Shown in pieces: positions 45,350 to 55,764 of a stretch of DNA of 64,000 nt. The position numbers and the translations under genes are program-made. Below the pieces are notes generated by a model. It had not been told where the DNA came from. It did no database searches and saw only the letters and a program-made list of their open reading frames with translations. The first letter of the stretch is position 1; the number at the start of each line of letters is the position of its first letter. Origin of the DNA: Pegoplata infirma (Eukaryota > Arthropoda > Insecta > Diptera > Anthomyiidae); NCBI GenBank assembly GCA_963921195.1, contig OY992536.1, forward strand, positions 320,805,038 through 320,869,037, written 5' to 3'.

Positions 45350-47211
45350 TATCAGTAGTCACATCTGAATTTTATTAATACAACTGATTTTCAATTAAAA
45401 CAATCACAATTTCTTGCAGTAACCGAATTTGGGGTTGAACAAATCGAAAACTGTTGATGAAAATGTATTATTCCGTGTGCGTAACTGTAACCAATGTCTT
45501 AACTAGTGAACACTTGATTTCAAATTACTTTTTATTGTCATAGATCTATACAAGTTCATTAAGATCAATTTCTTTCTATCGGCTTTAACTCCTTAATTAG
45601 ATGGACTAAAATAGTTATTTGCAGCTAGTTACATAAATATGTATCCAACCCAAATCTTGCTATAAAGATTTATAGAACAAAATCCAAAAATAAAAAAAAA
45701 AACATCCAAGTAGATTTTCAATTGATAGAAAGTTATAAATAAAATGTAAAAAAAGTAAACTATTTCCAGAATAAAAGCAACGAAATTATGTTAAAAAAAT
45801 TACTAAATAAAACAAAGAAAACAGTTGATCGTTAACAATAGAACAAAAAAATGTTATTATTAGAAAGGCATTAAAAATTAATAAAAAAAAAAATCGCTAA
45901 AAAATATAAAAACCCAAATCTTTCAACACATCTTCAAATAAATTCCGCAAAACAAAGAAAAAAACGTGATTGATCAGTAAATAAATTAAAAAAACCAAAA
46001 AAGAAAATAAAGTGAACAAAACACTGTACATGAAATTCTAAATTTATTAAAACCAAAAAATTAAAAAAATTATATATAAAAAAATATTTAGCATATTAAA
46101 TTAGTTGTAAACTGTAATAAAATGATTATATTAGTAAAACCAAAATAGAAAACAAAACAAAATATGTTCTAAAATTTTTAGAAAACCAAAATCAGATTAC
46201 AAAAAAACCTTATAAGATTTCTTAGAGCACTTTCGTATTTAATAATTATATATTGTTTTCTTTTAAAAAAAATAAAAATAAAAACTATTATTAAATATTA
46301 AGGCTTATTAATTAAAAAACAAAATACTATTAAAGCAGTTTTGAAATATATATATAAAAAACATTTGAAATAAAAAACCACACAACTGCTCATTAAAAAT
46401 AAACAAGTAGTAAGCAATAAATAAATAATTAATTAAATAAAAAGAAAACATAAGATATATCTATACTATATATTTGCATATTAGTTCCTTTTAAAATCTG
46501 AATAAAAATTGAAAATTATAACACCGTGCAACAAAAGTTTTTGAAATTATTTTATCTTTAGATTTTATTCAAAAAACATATATTGCTGAATTTGTTTTAA
46601 ATTTATGTTTTTTTTGTTTATAATTGCTTAAAAGTTTTCCGAAATTTTTTTTAATAGAAATAAACAAATAAGAATGGTTTTATTTAGCACTATTGATTCA
46701 AAAACACCATCCACGTTCTATTTTTTCTGAAATTTTCGATCCCTTTTTAGAGTTTTTCTTATCTGGTTAAAATTTTCTGATATTTTTTGAATTCGCTGAA
46801 TTCTTTGATTTTCTATTCAATTTTACATTTTTCTGTTAATTTTTAATTTCCTTTCTAGTTTTTCTGAATTTTGAGATTTTAAAAGTTTTATTTCTGATCT
46901 GTTCTTAATTTTTATGAAAATTTTTCAGCATTTTCAGGTTTTGTGAGAGTTTTAATTATTTACCATCTTGACGAAAACCTTTCGAGAATATTAATATAAA
47001 CTTCAGAGCTCAGTCGTAATTTGCAACACCTCAGCACGAGAGAGAACAAAACAGTATAATAAACAGACGACAGGACAGACAACAGGACTTAATTAATGTA
47101 GAAAACCTGATTTAAGAATAAACATTAAAAAAATCATGTACATTTTTTTTGCCAAATGACTGGCATTCCTGAAAACTAAAAAATATTAAAACTCTGTATG
47201 GAAAATTTTTT
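45350..47211. other. Long A/T-rich stretch without repeats recognised
   Basis: From 45640 to 46520 the text is A-rich with many AACAAA and AAAACC words, as in long untranslated regions of fly genes. From 46540 it is T-rich with many TTTTCTGAATTTT words. No exon boundaries, RNA genes or TIRs were recognised. Confidence 0.45.
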
Positions 47212-48345
47212 TTTTTGAACATATTGCTCATTTACTTGTATAGTGTCATAACTCAAAATATGTCATTTTTGGGTAAACCATACAGAATTATTTGTTATAT
47301 CTTCTAAACTCACCTTTTGAGAAGAGAACACGCCATTATAACATTTTCTATGTACGGGCCTTTTGCAATGTAAAACAAGTTTCAATTGTAAACTTTAAAC
47401 AGCTTTTCTGTAAAATCAAACATTTTGCGTTATGAGTGTCACTCAAAAAAATACGTTAGTAGATTTACTAATTTTTTTTTGCTAACGCTAGTTAGCTAAC
47501 TTTTAGCAAATTTTTAGTTGAGATTAGCATGTTAGCAAAAAATTCTTGTAAACTTCATTTAGCACATTAGTAATTTTAAACAAACTTTGAACTAATTTCT
47601 TTTGCTAAATTTGAAATTGAGTTGACTACATTTTTACAAGACTTTTTGCTAATATTAGCAAAATAAATGGTAAATTTTTTTTTTATTTTCAGAAAACTTA
47701 AAATGGCGATATCTCGGAAACTAAGCCAGATAGAGCAAAATGGAGGCCATTTTTGGTTCTTAGAATCTCTATAGTATCGCCGGTCCTCTTCACATGTGTG
47801 GACCCTAATGGGCCCTAACTTTGGATCCAAAAAAGTTAGCATTCCCGAAAATTTTAAAATGCTCATATCTCGGTAAATATTGTCGACACAACAAAAAGTC
47901 CAAAAGCGTTTTTGTAGCTCTCAACACGTAGAACAAGACCGCGAAAGCTCTCCGAGTAATATTTTTGAAGTTATCGAGTTTTTTAATTCTCAAGACCCCA
48001 GTGGTCCCCTATAATCACGTATCTCAAAAACTAAGCAAGGTAGAGCGAAACGGACACAAATTTTGGATCAAAAACTATGACGATTTTTAAGGAACCCAAC
48101 TAGGTCTAGGCCCATCGGGGTCTGGACCTATCGGGTCCGAACCCAATGGGGTCCTCAGATGTGTATAAACTAAGTTAAAAAAAAAAAAATATTTAGTTAA
48201 CTAATTATTGGCAAAACATTTTTGCTAACTTTAGCAAAAAAATTGTGGGTTCAAAATTAGCAAATTTTCTTGTAGGTTTACAAGCTTTTTTTGCTAACAT
48301 TACAGTTTTTTTTTTTGAGTGTATACAAGTAAATGAGCGATATGC
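47212..48345. mobile_element. Inverted repeat split by a CACTCA MITE
   Basis: The flank 'attgctcatttacttgtata' (about 47224) pairs with 'tacaagtaaatgagcgatat' (about 48323). Between them 'cataactcaaaatatgtcat' repeats words from 9766-10060, so this is the same dispersed family. The inserted MITE spans 47440-48321. Confidence 0.65.
47440..48321. mobile_element. MITE, CACTCA ends, TTAGCAAA-rich interior
   Basis: It starts CACTCAAAAAAATACGTTAG and ends TTTTTTTTTTTGAGTG. The right flank is TA; the left flank is GT, probably mutated. Subterminal zones on both sides are rich in GCTAAC/GTTAGC and TAGCAAA. The middle (47690-48170) is less A/T-rich and has 'aatctcggaaactaagc'/'ctcaaaaactaagca' repeats. 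No coding region is supported. Confidence 0.7.
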
Positions 48346-48394
48346 AAACACTACTAAATACTAATGTAAAAAAAGAGAAAGTGGTGAGAGAGCA

Positions 48395-48438
48395 CCAAAC
48401 TTAAAAATACTACAACTCTGTAGTATTTTTAAGTTTGG
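48395..48438. repeat. Perfect 20-bp hairpin
   Basis: A 20-bp arm, CCAAACTTAAAAATACTACA, is followed by a 4-nt loop and its exact complement. Isolated from the neighbouring elements. It is too short-looped for a standard microRNA precursor. Confidence 0.85.
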
Positions 48439-48950
48439 CAAAAATACTGCAGAGTTAAAACCGTTTTGTGATGGCCGAATGTGGCCAAACTGTGCTCTAA
48501 CTGTCCTCTCTAGACATGATCCAAAATTATTTAAAATTCTTTGGGAATTGTTTTTTATTTTCGGTTGGATATAGATGGTAAGTACGAAGATCGGAAATAA
48601 GAAACCCAGAGATTTTTCTCACCTAAAATTTCTTAATAACCGAGAAAATCAACGAACAGTGTTATTTTACTTCGGACATACTTAAACGTATTAATAACTA
48701 AATTGCAGCTAAACATAATGACGATTTGATTAGATCTGAGCAGATCAGAAGTGTGTATATTAGAGCTGATTTCGGGAAAAAGATCCACTAAGGCAGATTC
48801 TACAGAAAAGGTTTAAAAAATTTACTTTGGTACTTTCTTATTTTCCAGCTATAATGGCCGCAAAAACTTAAAATATGGAATATATGATCCTCTAGCAAAA
48901 AAAAATACAAACAAATTTAGAAGAGGTAAGTTAATATACTTGGGTACTTT
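48439..48950. other. Intergenic DNA
   Basis: Some 'gatctgagcagatcagaa' words near 48730 resemble those at 43560-43680. No gene was recognised. Confidence 0.45.
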
Positions 48951-49345
48951 TTATACCCTCCAACTACAGTATGGGGGTATACTCACTTTGTCATTCCGTG
49001 TGTAACGCATCGAAATATCGGTCTAGGACCCCATAAAGTATATATATTATTGATCAGTGATAGATTCTAAGACATTCTAGCGATGTCCGTCTGTCCGTCC
49101 GTCCGTCTGTGGAAGACACGATACAGTCCAAAATAAAAGTGCTAGACTCCTGAAATTTGGCACATATATGTCTTATGTTAATAGGCTGGTTAAGTTCGTA
49201 AAGGCTGGTTAAGGGTAAATAGGGTAAAAATATTATGTTGGTATTTTTTCTATCTCCTAAAATAATGGTGCTAGAAACTGGAAATGTGAAATGTAGGATT
49301 AACCAGAAAAAATTACATTCTGGCATAAATACGTTTTGGTAAGTC
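48951..49345. mobile_element. mini-me-like fragment
   Basis: 'ataccctccaactacagtat', 'aaatatcggtctaggacccc', 'ataaagtatatatattattg', 'tagcgatgtccgtctgtccg' and the downstream 'aaatttggcacatatatgtc' are present. The microsatellite is short (about 24 bp) and no terminal hairpin follows, so the copy is truncated. The 90-codon frame across it is not a gene. Confidence 0.75.
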
Positions 49346-50244
49346 TCGTTTTAAAGAGGCCAAAAAGTGTACAATGGTACTTTTTTCGATTTCCTAAAAT
49401 GAAGTTTTTGTTTCTACTCAATCGGATCAAACATTCGGAAAATGTTTAAACAAACAAAAATGTTTAAATGGAACAAACATTTCGAAAATGTTTGGAATTT
49501 TTGATTTGAGGGTAAAAACGGGTAAAAAATACACATTGGTAATTTTAGATTTCCTAAAATAATGGTCTTATAAACTGTAGAAAAGAAGACTTTGAAATTT
49601 TCGATTTAAATAGGGTCATAAGGGTGTTTAAATAAGAAATGCGCGCTGACCACGTGAAATTTGTTTTACTCAAGTAAAATTTGTTTTTTTCCATTGTTAC
49701 CCGGTTAGGTCAAAATTCTTAAAAGTGATTTGTAATTAAATTAAAAACAAACAAATAAATAAAACCACTTTAACATGGGATAAATTATTACACCGTCCGA
49801 CAAAAATGAAAAAAGTCGTTAAACACGCCTCCTCTTTCATATACCGTCACCAGTGGCATCCTAGGACAAGTAAAAATGTTTCAGAAATATTTTTGTATCC
49901 TTTAAAACTTTAAAGTACTTTTTAAAGAAAACAGGATCACGAAATGAAAAACTGTAAATGCCGTTTTACTCCATTTGATATCTTCTTTTAGACGTATACC
50001 ATCCGGTTCAACCGTCAGACGGTGTTATATGATATTATCAGATACATTATGGCGTCGTAGACCTATACTTCGATGCGTTAGACACGGAATGACAATGTGA
50101 ATATACCCCCATACTGAATTTGAAGTGTATAAACAAATTACTTCCAGAAATTATACATTTAAATGAGAGTTTCTAAATTTTGGACGGATCAAATTTGTAT
50201 GAATTCTAGTGTGCGAGGTTCTGGCACCTTATTGGAAATATTAT
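49346..50244. other. Intergenic DNA with mini-me remnants
   Basis: The region 50025-50135 has 'tatacttcgatgcgttagac', 'ggaatgacaatgtgaatata' and 'cccccatactg', a worn end of a mini-me-like copy. Phrases near 49930-50010 ('aaaactgtaa', 'ttactccatttgat', 'catccggttca') also occur near 39920-39990. No gene. Confidence 0.5.
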
Positions 50245-50996
50245 ATTTTAAATTCTGATTAATTTTTATTAAACAATAAAAATAGTCCGACCTTTAAAAT
50301 ATTATATTTTGAGGATGTTTATTCTGGCTCGAGGTCATTATTTTCTTTACTAATAATAATAATATAATAATAATCCAATGACTGGTTTTTATTTATTTTT
50401 TCAAATTTAATTACAAATCAGTTTTAATAATTTAAACCTAAACGAGAACTGGTAACAATGACCGTCGTCTCGTTGTAGCGAAATCGACCAAGGGTTTTTG
50501 TGGGAATCGAACCCACGACCCCCTGTTTCATAGGCTAGCACGCTACCAACTAACCTACATGGCCCCCTTTTCTTTACTAATAAAAACTATAATACTCTCA
50601 TAGCATAATTTTCAGAAAAATTATTATTTTCTGTTTTAAATTTATTTATGTTGGTAATTTTTGCATTTTAGAGTCGAATAGAGAAAAAATGAAAAAAAAA
50701 AAAAAAATAGAGAGTCGAATATTTTAGTTTGTGCACAAACGATTTGTCATTAGACTCGTTTGCTACTTTGTAGTAAATCGTTTCTATTTTTGCTAAATAA
50801 TCTTGACAATGGAATCTGACAAATTCCGATACACGTGTCGATTAAGTCTTGCAAAAATTACCAACATAAATAATTTTAAAACAACAAAAATAATTTTCTT
50901 GAAAATTATGCTATGAGAATATCATAGCTTTAATTAGTAAAGAAAATAATGACCTCGAGCCAGAATAAACATCCTCAAAATATATTATATTTTACT
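50245..50996. repeat. Foldback unit copy, hairpin form, interrupted by a SINE
   Basis: The left arm 50250-50355 plus 50583-50670 matches the direct 542-bp unit. The right arm 50700-50992 matches its complement ('gacaaattccgatacacgtg', 'aagtcttgcaaaaatta'). A SINE with target duplication splits the left arm. Confidence 0.88.
50356..50567 (-). mobile_element. tRNA-derived SINE
   Basis: Minus-strand element of 212 bp flanked by exact 15-bp copies TTTTCTTTACTAATA (50341-50355 and 50568-50582). Read on the minus strand it has a tRNA-like head: an A box in TAGGTTAGTTGGTAGCG, an anticodon-arm region GCTAGCCTATGAAAC and a perfect B box GGTTCGATTCC. The body is unrelated to tRNA and it ends in an ATT-repeat tail (50356-50374). 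RNA polymerase III promoter boxes, tail and target duplication together define a LINE-mobilised SINE. Confidence 0.9.
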
Positions 50997-51744
50997 TTAG
51001 TATATTTTGGGTTTGAAAAGAGAGGGAGATTATTATAACTCCTGTAATTTTATTTTAATTTTTTTTTAATTTACGTTGTATTCCGCTCAATTAATTTTAA
51101 TGAGATTTATTAACGTTTTGCTAAATGTCACTTTGTTAGTTGTTTTTTAATTATTAATTATCTTTTAATATAAAATTAATTAGTTCTGAAAACCGTTTTT
51201 TTAATTCGAACAACAAAAGGCCATTTTCCATTTTACAACATGTTTTATATTAAACAATATTATATGTAGGTATGTTTTTCTCATAATTTAAGCTTTATAG
51301 AAATTATATTAAAAATTAATTTAATAACAACATGGAATAATAAAAAAAAATATGCGTCAATTTTAATTATATTTAGATCTACCAAACATCCAAGCAACCA
51401 ACCAACCAACCAACCAACCAAATAACCTTTGTATGAAATATGTATCATTATTGCTATTTTAAATTATTGTACAATAAACGTCAGGGATGTTAAATGGGGT
51501 TTTCAATTTTGTACCAACTTTCAAAAAATATTGTACTTTTTGGACCCTCACGGTACCATTTTTGTTAATTAGCCCATTTGGATCCACTGTTCGTTTTTTC
51601 CAACAGTGGAAATCACCTTTTTAAAAAAATATGGTGGAATTTCAGGTTAAATGTGAAAATGGTGGAATTTCAGGTTAATTTCATCTTATCTTTCTGCAAT
51701 TAAAAAAAATTTCCCCCTTGACCCCAGTAATTTATATGTATATT
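50997..51744. other. Intergenic A/T-rich DNA with a (CCAA)n run
   Basis: A short (CCAA)n tract lies at about 51393-51421. The rest has no recognisable gene; 'ggaatttcaggttaa' repeats twice near 51637-51677. Confidence 0.5.
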
Positions 51745-51887
51745 ATATGGAGTTCACACTAGCGACCTTAAACAAGTTGTTCAACAAAACACCAGTAGCA
51801 GAATAAAAACGTAATGGACACAGAACAAAGACTTTTTTAAACATCTCACTCTTGAACACTTCAAACCAGCAGGAGTGAACGCCGTAT
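51745..51887. mobile_element. Short MITE, GTTCACACT...GTGAAC ends, copy 1
   Basis: 'atggagttcacactagcgac' at the left and 'gagtgaacgccgtat' at the right form imperfect inverted ends. About 143 bp. A second copy lies 190 bp further on. Confidence 0.7.
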
Positions 51888-52076
51888 TAAACCATATAGC
51901 ACAGAAAAAGTTTCAATGGGATAACGGAAAATTGAAAAAAAAAAAAATTGACAAGATTTTAAAAAAGTACCTTTTTCTAAAAAAGAAAAATAAAATTGAA
52001 TCTTTGTTCAAAATGGGTTAATCAAAATGTAAATAAAACAAATGAGAGTGTTCATTCGGTTGTACTGAATCTTGTA

Positions 52077-52217
52077 ATATAGCATTCACACTTGCGACCT
52101 TAAACAAGTTGTTCAACAAAACACCAGTAACAGAATAAAAACGTGTTGGATACTGAACAAAGACTTTTAAAGATCTCACTCTTGAACACTTCAAAACAGC
52201 AAGTGTGAACGCCGTAT
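52077..52217. mobile_element. Short MITE, copy 2
   Basis: It matches copy 1 ('cgaccttaaacaagttgttc', 'aacaaaacaccagta'), with ends 'gcattcacactt' and 'aagtgtgaacgc'. It adjoins a mini-me-type tail hairpin (ATTCGGTTGTACTGAAT at about 52053-52069). The 83-codon frame over it is not a gene. Confidence 0.7.
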
Positions 52218-53084
52218 AAGCCCCAAAATGCAAACAAATTAAAAAAAAATTGAGGGCGTTTTTGAACAATTTCTTGAAATTTATTCTGCAGAAAATTTCA
52301 CATTTTCCGATACTTTATCTATAGGAAAAATTCTCCGAATTCTAGAATTTTTCAACAGGAAAAATGAATCTTAGTGTGTAAACACGAAAAATATATCAAG
52401 ATCTGAGAATTCTTCTAAAGATAAAAGGTCTCAAAATCTGCAATTAATAATATCTTCATTAATTGTCTATAAATAAATTAATTCTGTGAAAATTTTTAAG
52501 CCTTTTTGTTTGATAACAGTGAGTAAGAAGCTAATTCTGATAATAGAAGTTTTTAACATCCGGAAATTTTTTTTTAATTTTTTAGAAAAATTCCATTTGA
52601 AAACTACTTTAAACTCTCGAAAACAAGAGGCAAAAACTAAAAAAAGCGTCTCATTAATGGTTTAAATCGGTCTAGCATTTTTTTAAAGTAAAGAAAAAAA
52701 GCTGGAATCTTTTACCGATTTTTTGAAGAGTTATATACATAGAAAAGATTAGAAGGTACGCAGTGTTGTATTTGATGTATTTTCCAATATGGTGGCAAAA
52801 TGCTTGTTCTTCCTCATCTCACACGTATTTAATATCAAATTAGATTCTTTGTTTATAATTAAATTTATTATTTATTTTGCTTTATTCAACTTTTTTTAAA
52901 GATAATACGCACAATTGAGAGTTTAAAAACTTTTTTTTTTCTCTTTTGTTGTTTGCTTTGTTGTTGTTCTCCTTTATGTTGCATTGTTTTTATTAAACGT
53001 CAAAAGTTACATAATGTGCTGTCACTAATACTTATTCAAGCGAAATACGAATCTGTTTCATTTCTATTTTTTTCTATGGTTATA
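52218..53084. other. A/T-rich DNA with short-repeat remnants
   Basis: The region 52270-52460 carries worn units of the two-palindrome repeat (TCTATAGGAAAAATTCTCCG, 'atctgagaattcttctaa'). The rest has no gene recognised. Confidence 0.5.
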
Positions 53085-53086
53085 TA

Positions 53087-53896
53087 CACTCATAGAAATA
53101 TCTTAGTAGAAAAATTAGTAAGCCCATTGTAGATCAAGTTTTACAGAATATTGCCGTATTCAACAAAAATTAATGTTGATATCGTTGAATAATCAGTAAA
53201 GTTGAATCAACTCTTTACATCGCTTATACAGAATTCAATAGATAAAACCAAAAAAGAAAAAACAACCCTGTTCGTTCAGTTTTGTATTATCAAGTTGGTA
53301 GCAATGCATTGCAATGTGAAGTTTGTTTGTCTCTTATAAAATTATTTTATGTGTTTGTTTCTTATAAAAATATTTAATATTATAAAAATAAATTAAAATA
53401 GGATGTGATGATCAGATTCTTATCTGTAAATATTTGGTAAGTAATAAAATACATTGGTTACTTTATGTATTCATACTATATTATATTTTTGTTTGTTTTT
53501 TTAAGGCTTTTGATTTGGTGTCATTAGAAAACTGGAGAATGGCTTACGAGTGCAAAACATAAAAGAAGTGTGTGAAAATCTTGTGTTGAAATATTGCAGC
53601 TTAAAAAGCCGGTGATAATTCTAAAAAATATTGTGATTTTTACTTAATAAAAGAATATTAACAAATAACAACAAGCTTTTTTTTATTAATAATATTTCTT
53701 ATATCAACAAAAATATGAGTTGAGTTTACAAAAAATACGAGTTGATTTACAAAAAAACGAGTTGATCAACTTTTACAAAAACTGACAACAATTTTTATTG
53801 AAATCAACATAAATATTTGTAGGGTCAAAATCAACAATGATTTCTGTTGAATTTACAATGATTTTCTTTGGGAATACAATGATTTTTGGTTGAGTG
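53087..53896. mobile_element. MITE, CACTCA ends, third interior type
   Basis: The left end CACTCATAGAAATATC and right end TTTTTGGTTGAGTG are imperfect inverted ends, with TA at 53085-53086 and 53897-53898. The ends carry AACAAAAATTAATGTTGAT-like and 'gagttgatcaac' words. 810 bp, no gene. Confidence 0.65.
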
Positions 53897-53898
53897 TA

Positions 53899-55208
53899 GA
53901 AAGAAATTAGACATTTTAAAATTGTACCAAATGAGTCGCGGTAGTACCACGGTACTTTTGATGGTCAAAATGTACCAAAAAAAGTACAATTGTACCAACT
54001 TTAACATCCCTGATAAACGTATTTAAAAATATAAAAAAAAAAAAATTCTCTTTTTTTAAATTTAATTACAACAAAAAAATATATAGTACATAATAAAGAT
54101 TAAACAAAGAAGATTATCAAACGAAAACTAAAATTAAAATTTAAACTGTGTTAAATAATTTTTATGATTATTATTATTCTGATTATGATTACGATTTCTG
54201 ATTATAATTATTGTGTATGTATTTATGATTATTATCAATTCTTCTATATTATTGTTATTATGATTGATACAATGTAATCCAATTAAAAAAAAAAAACCTT
54301 TTACAAAAAATAAATAAACATCCACACAGTTGAAACCTATAAAGCTAATAATAATAACTAAATACTACTATATCAATCAGTCAAGTCAAGTTATAATCCA
54401 AAACAGAAAATCAATTTATATTGTATGACGATAATAATTAAAAAGAAAAACAAAATACTAAAACTACCATTTATTGTTGATTATCTAAAAACCAGAAGCA
54501 AAAAAATAAATTAAATTTAAAAGAAAAAATACCAATCAGCCGCAGTTAAAACACAAAATAAGTTAATTATTGAAGTAAAAAACAATGAAAAATAAAAACA
54601 AATAAAGCAACAAACTCAATACAGAAGAGTACATTTTTAAATGATGAAAAGAAAATTATGGAAAAATTACTAAAAAATATATAAGAAAAAAAATATTTTA
54701 ATTTTAATTTTAGAAATAAACTTAAAAAAAAACAAAAATTTTATTTTTATTTATTAAAGAAGAGAAATGAAAAGTAAGTACTCTTGGCGTCGAAGAAAAA
54801 AAGTTGAGCCAGTCACAACCTAGAAGAAAAGATAAGTTCAAGATAATTAAAATTTTTTTTTTTAAAAATATCCTTCATGCGATATCCTACACACAAAAAA
54901 CAGAAAATGAAGTGATCACCCCCTAGGATAAATGATTTGTTAAAGACCATTCCATATTTTTTTTGCCACGTCCCTGGCCACTACCCTTTTAGTTTTTTAT
55001 TTACTACGTCGCTATTTTAAGTATGATCTGAACATTTTGCATACCATCCCAGCAAAACTTTGGTAATGGGTGGTGATTATGTAACACATTACCAGGTAAT
55101 GTATATCCCATATTTGTAGCATTATTTAAGGATGTCTTTGTTCAACAACATTTTATTTCAAGGTGAAAAATATTGTTTACCCGGGGGAAAATTACCATGT
55201 ATGTTGAT
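53899..55208. other. A/T-rich DNA
   Basis: The region 54010-54780 is A-rich with AAAACAAA and 'attattattctgattatga' low-complexity runs, resembling untranslated or intronic sequence. No exon, RNA gene or TIR was recognised. Confidence 0.45.
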
Positions 55209-55665
55209 TAGAGTGTCCCTTTTTTTGGAAATGCTGAGACGGTGCCCGCTCATTTTTTTTTCCATTTGACTTGAAAATAACTCAGGAAAAATTTTACGTC
55301 GCTACGACCTACGACTGGGCCTTAAAAATCATTTTTCCATACAAACCAAACATTTTTTTTTTGATTTTTATTTTTTTTGTTATTAATTATTATATTACTT
55401 GATTAGCTTATTCACGGCAAAAAAGTGATTATGGTGGGATAAGGCTTTACGCTCTAAAAAAATTTTCGATTTTATTTAGAGACGTTGGGGTCCTACGGTA
55501 AAAAATTTTTTAAAAATATTTTTTTTTTAGTTTTGACAAGCAACGGTTTTAGTTGTTATGTTGTTTTTAAGGATATATATTCATAAAAAATATCATTCAT
55601 ATCTGTGGCATCTTTATCGTGTATCGAAAAACATAAAAAATGCGTTTTTTACCCTTTTTTTAATC
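55209..55665. mobile_element. Half copy of the TAGAGTGTCCC hairpin element
   Basis: It starts TAGAGTGTCCCTTTTTTTGG and follows the left arm of the element at 40773 with substitutions and a 30-40 bp gap ('gaaaaattttacg', 'ccatacaaacca'). It stops at 'tttttaccctttttt', which is the hairpin centre of the full copy. The right arm is absent. Confidence 0.8.
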
Positions 55666-55764
55666 ACGGACACTCACTCTCAATCACTTACAATCACGTA
55701 AGTAAATTTAACACATAGTTACTTTTTCACTACTTATAACGTTCTGGTATGCTATATTATATAC

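Noticed and set aside
45640..46520. Possible long 3' UTR of an unseen gene
   Set aside because: The A-rich AACAAA-type text is suggestive, but no coding exon or transcript boundary can be shown, so it is left as undetermined intergenic DNA.
50492..50567. Functional tRNA gene on the minus strand
   Set aside because: Good A and B boxes, but the acceptor stem does not pair, and target duplications plus an ATT tail show it is a SINE.
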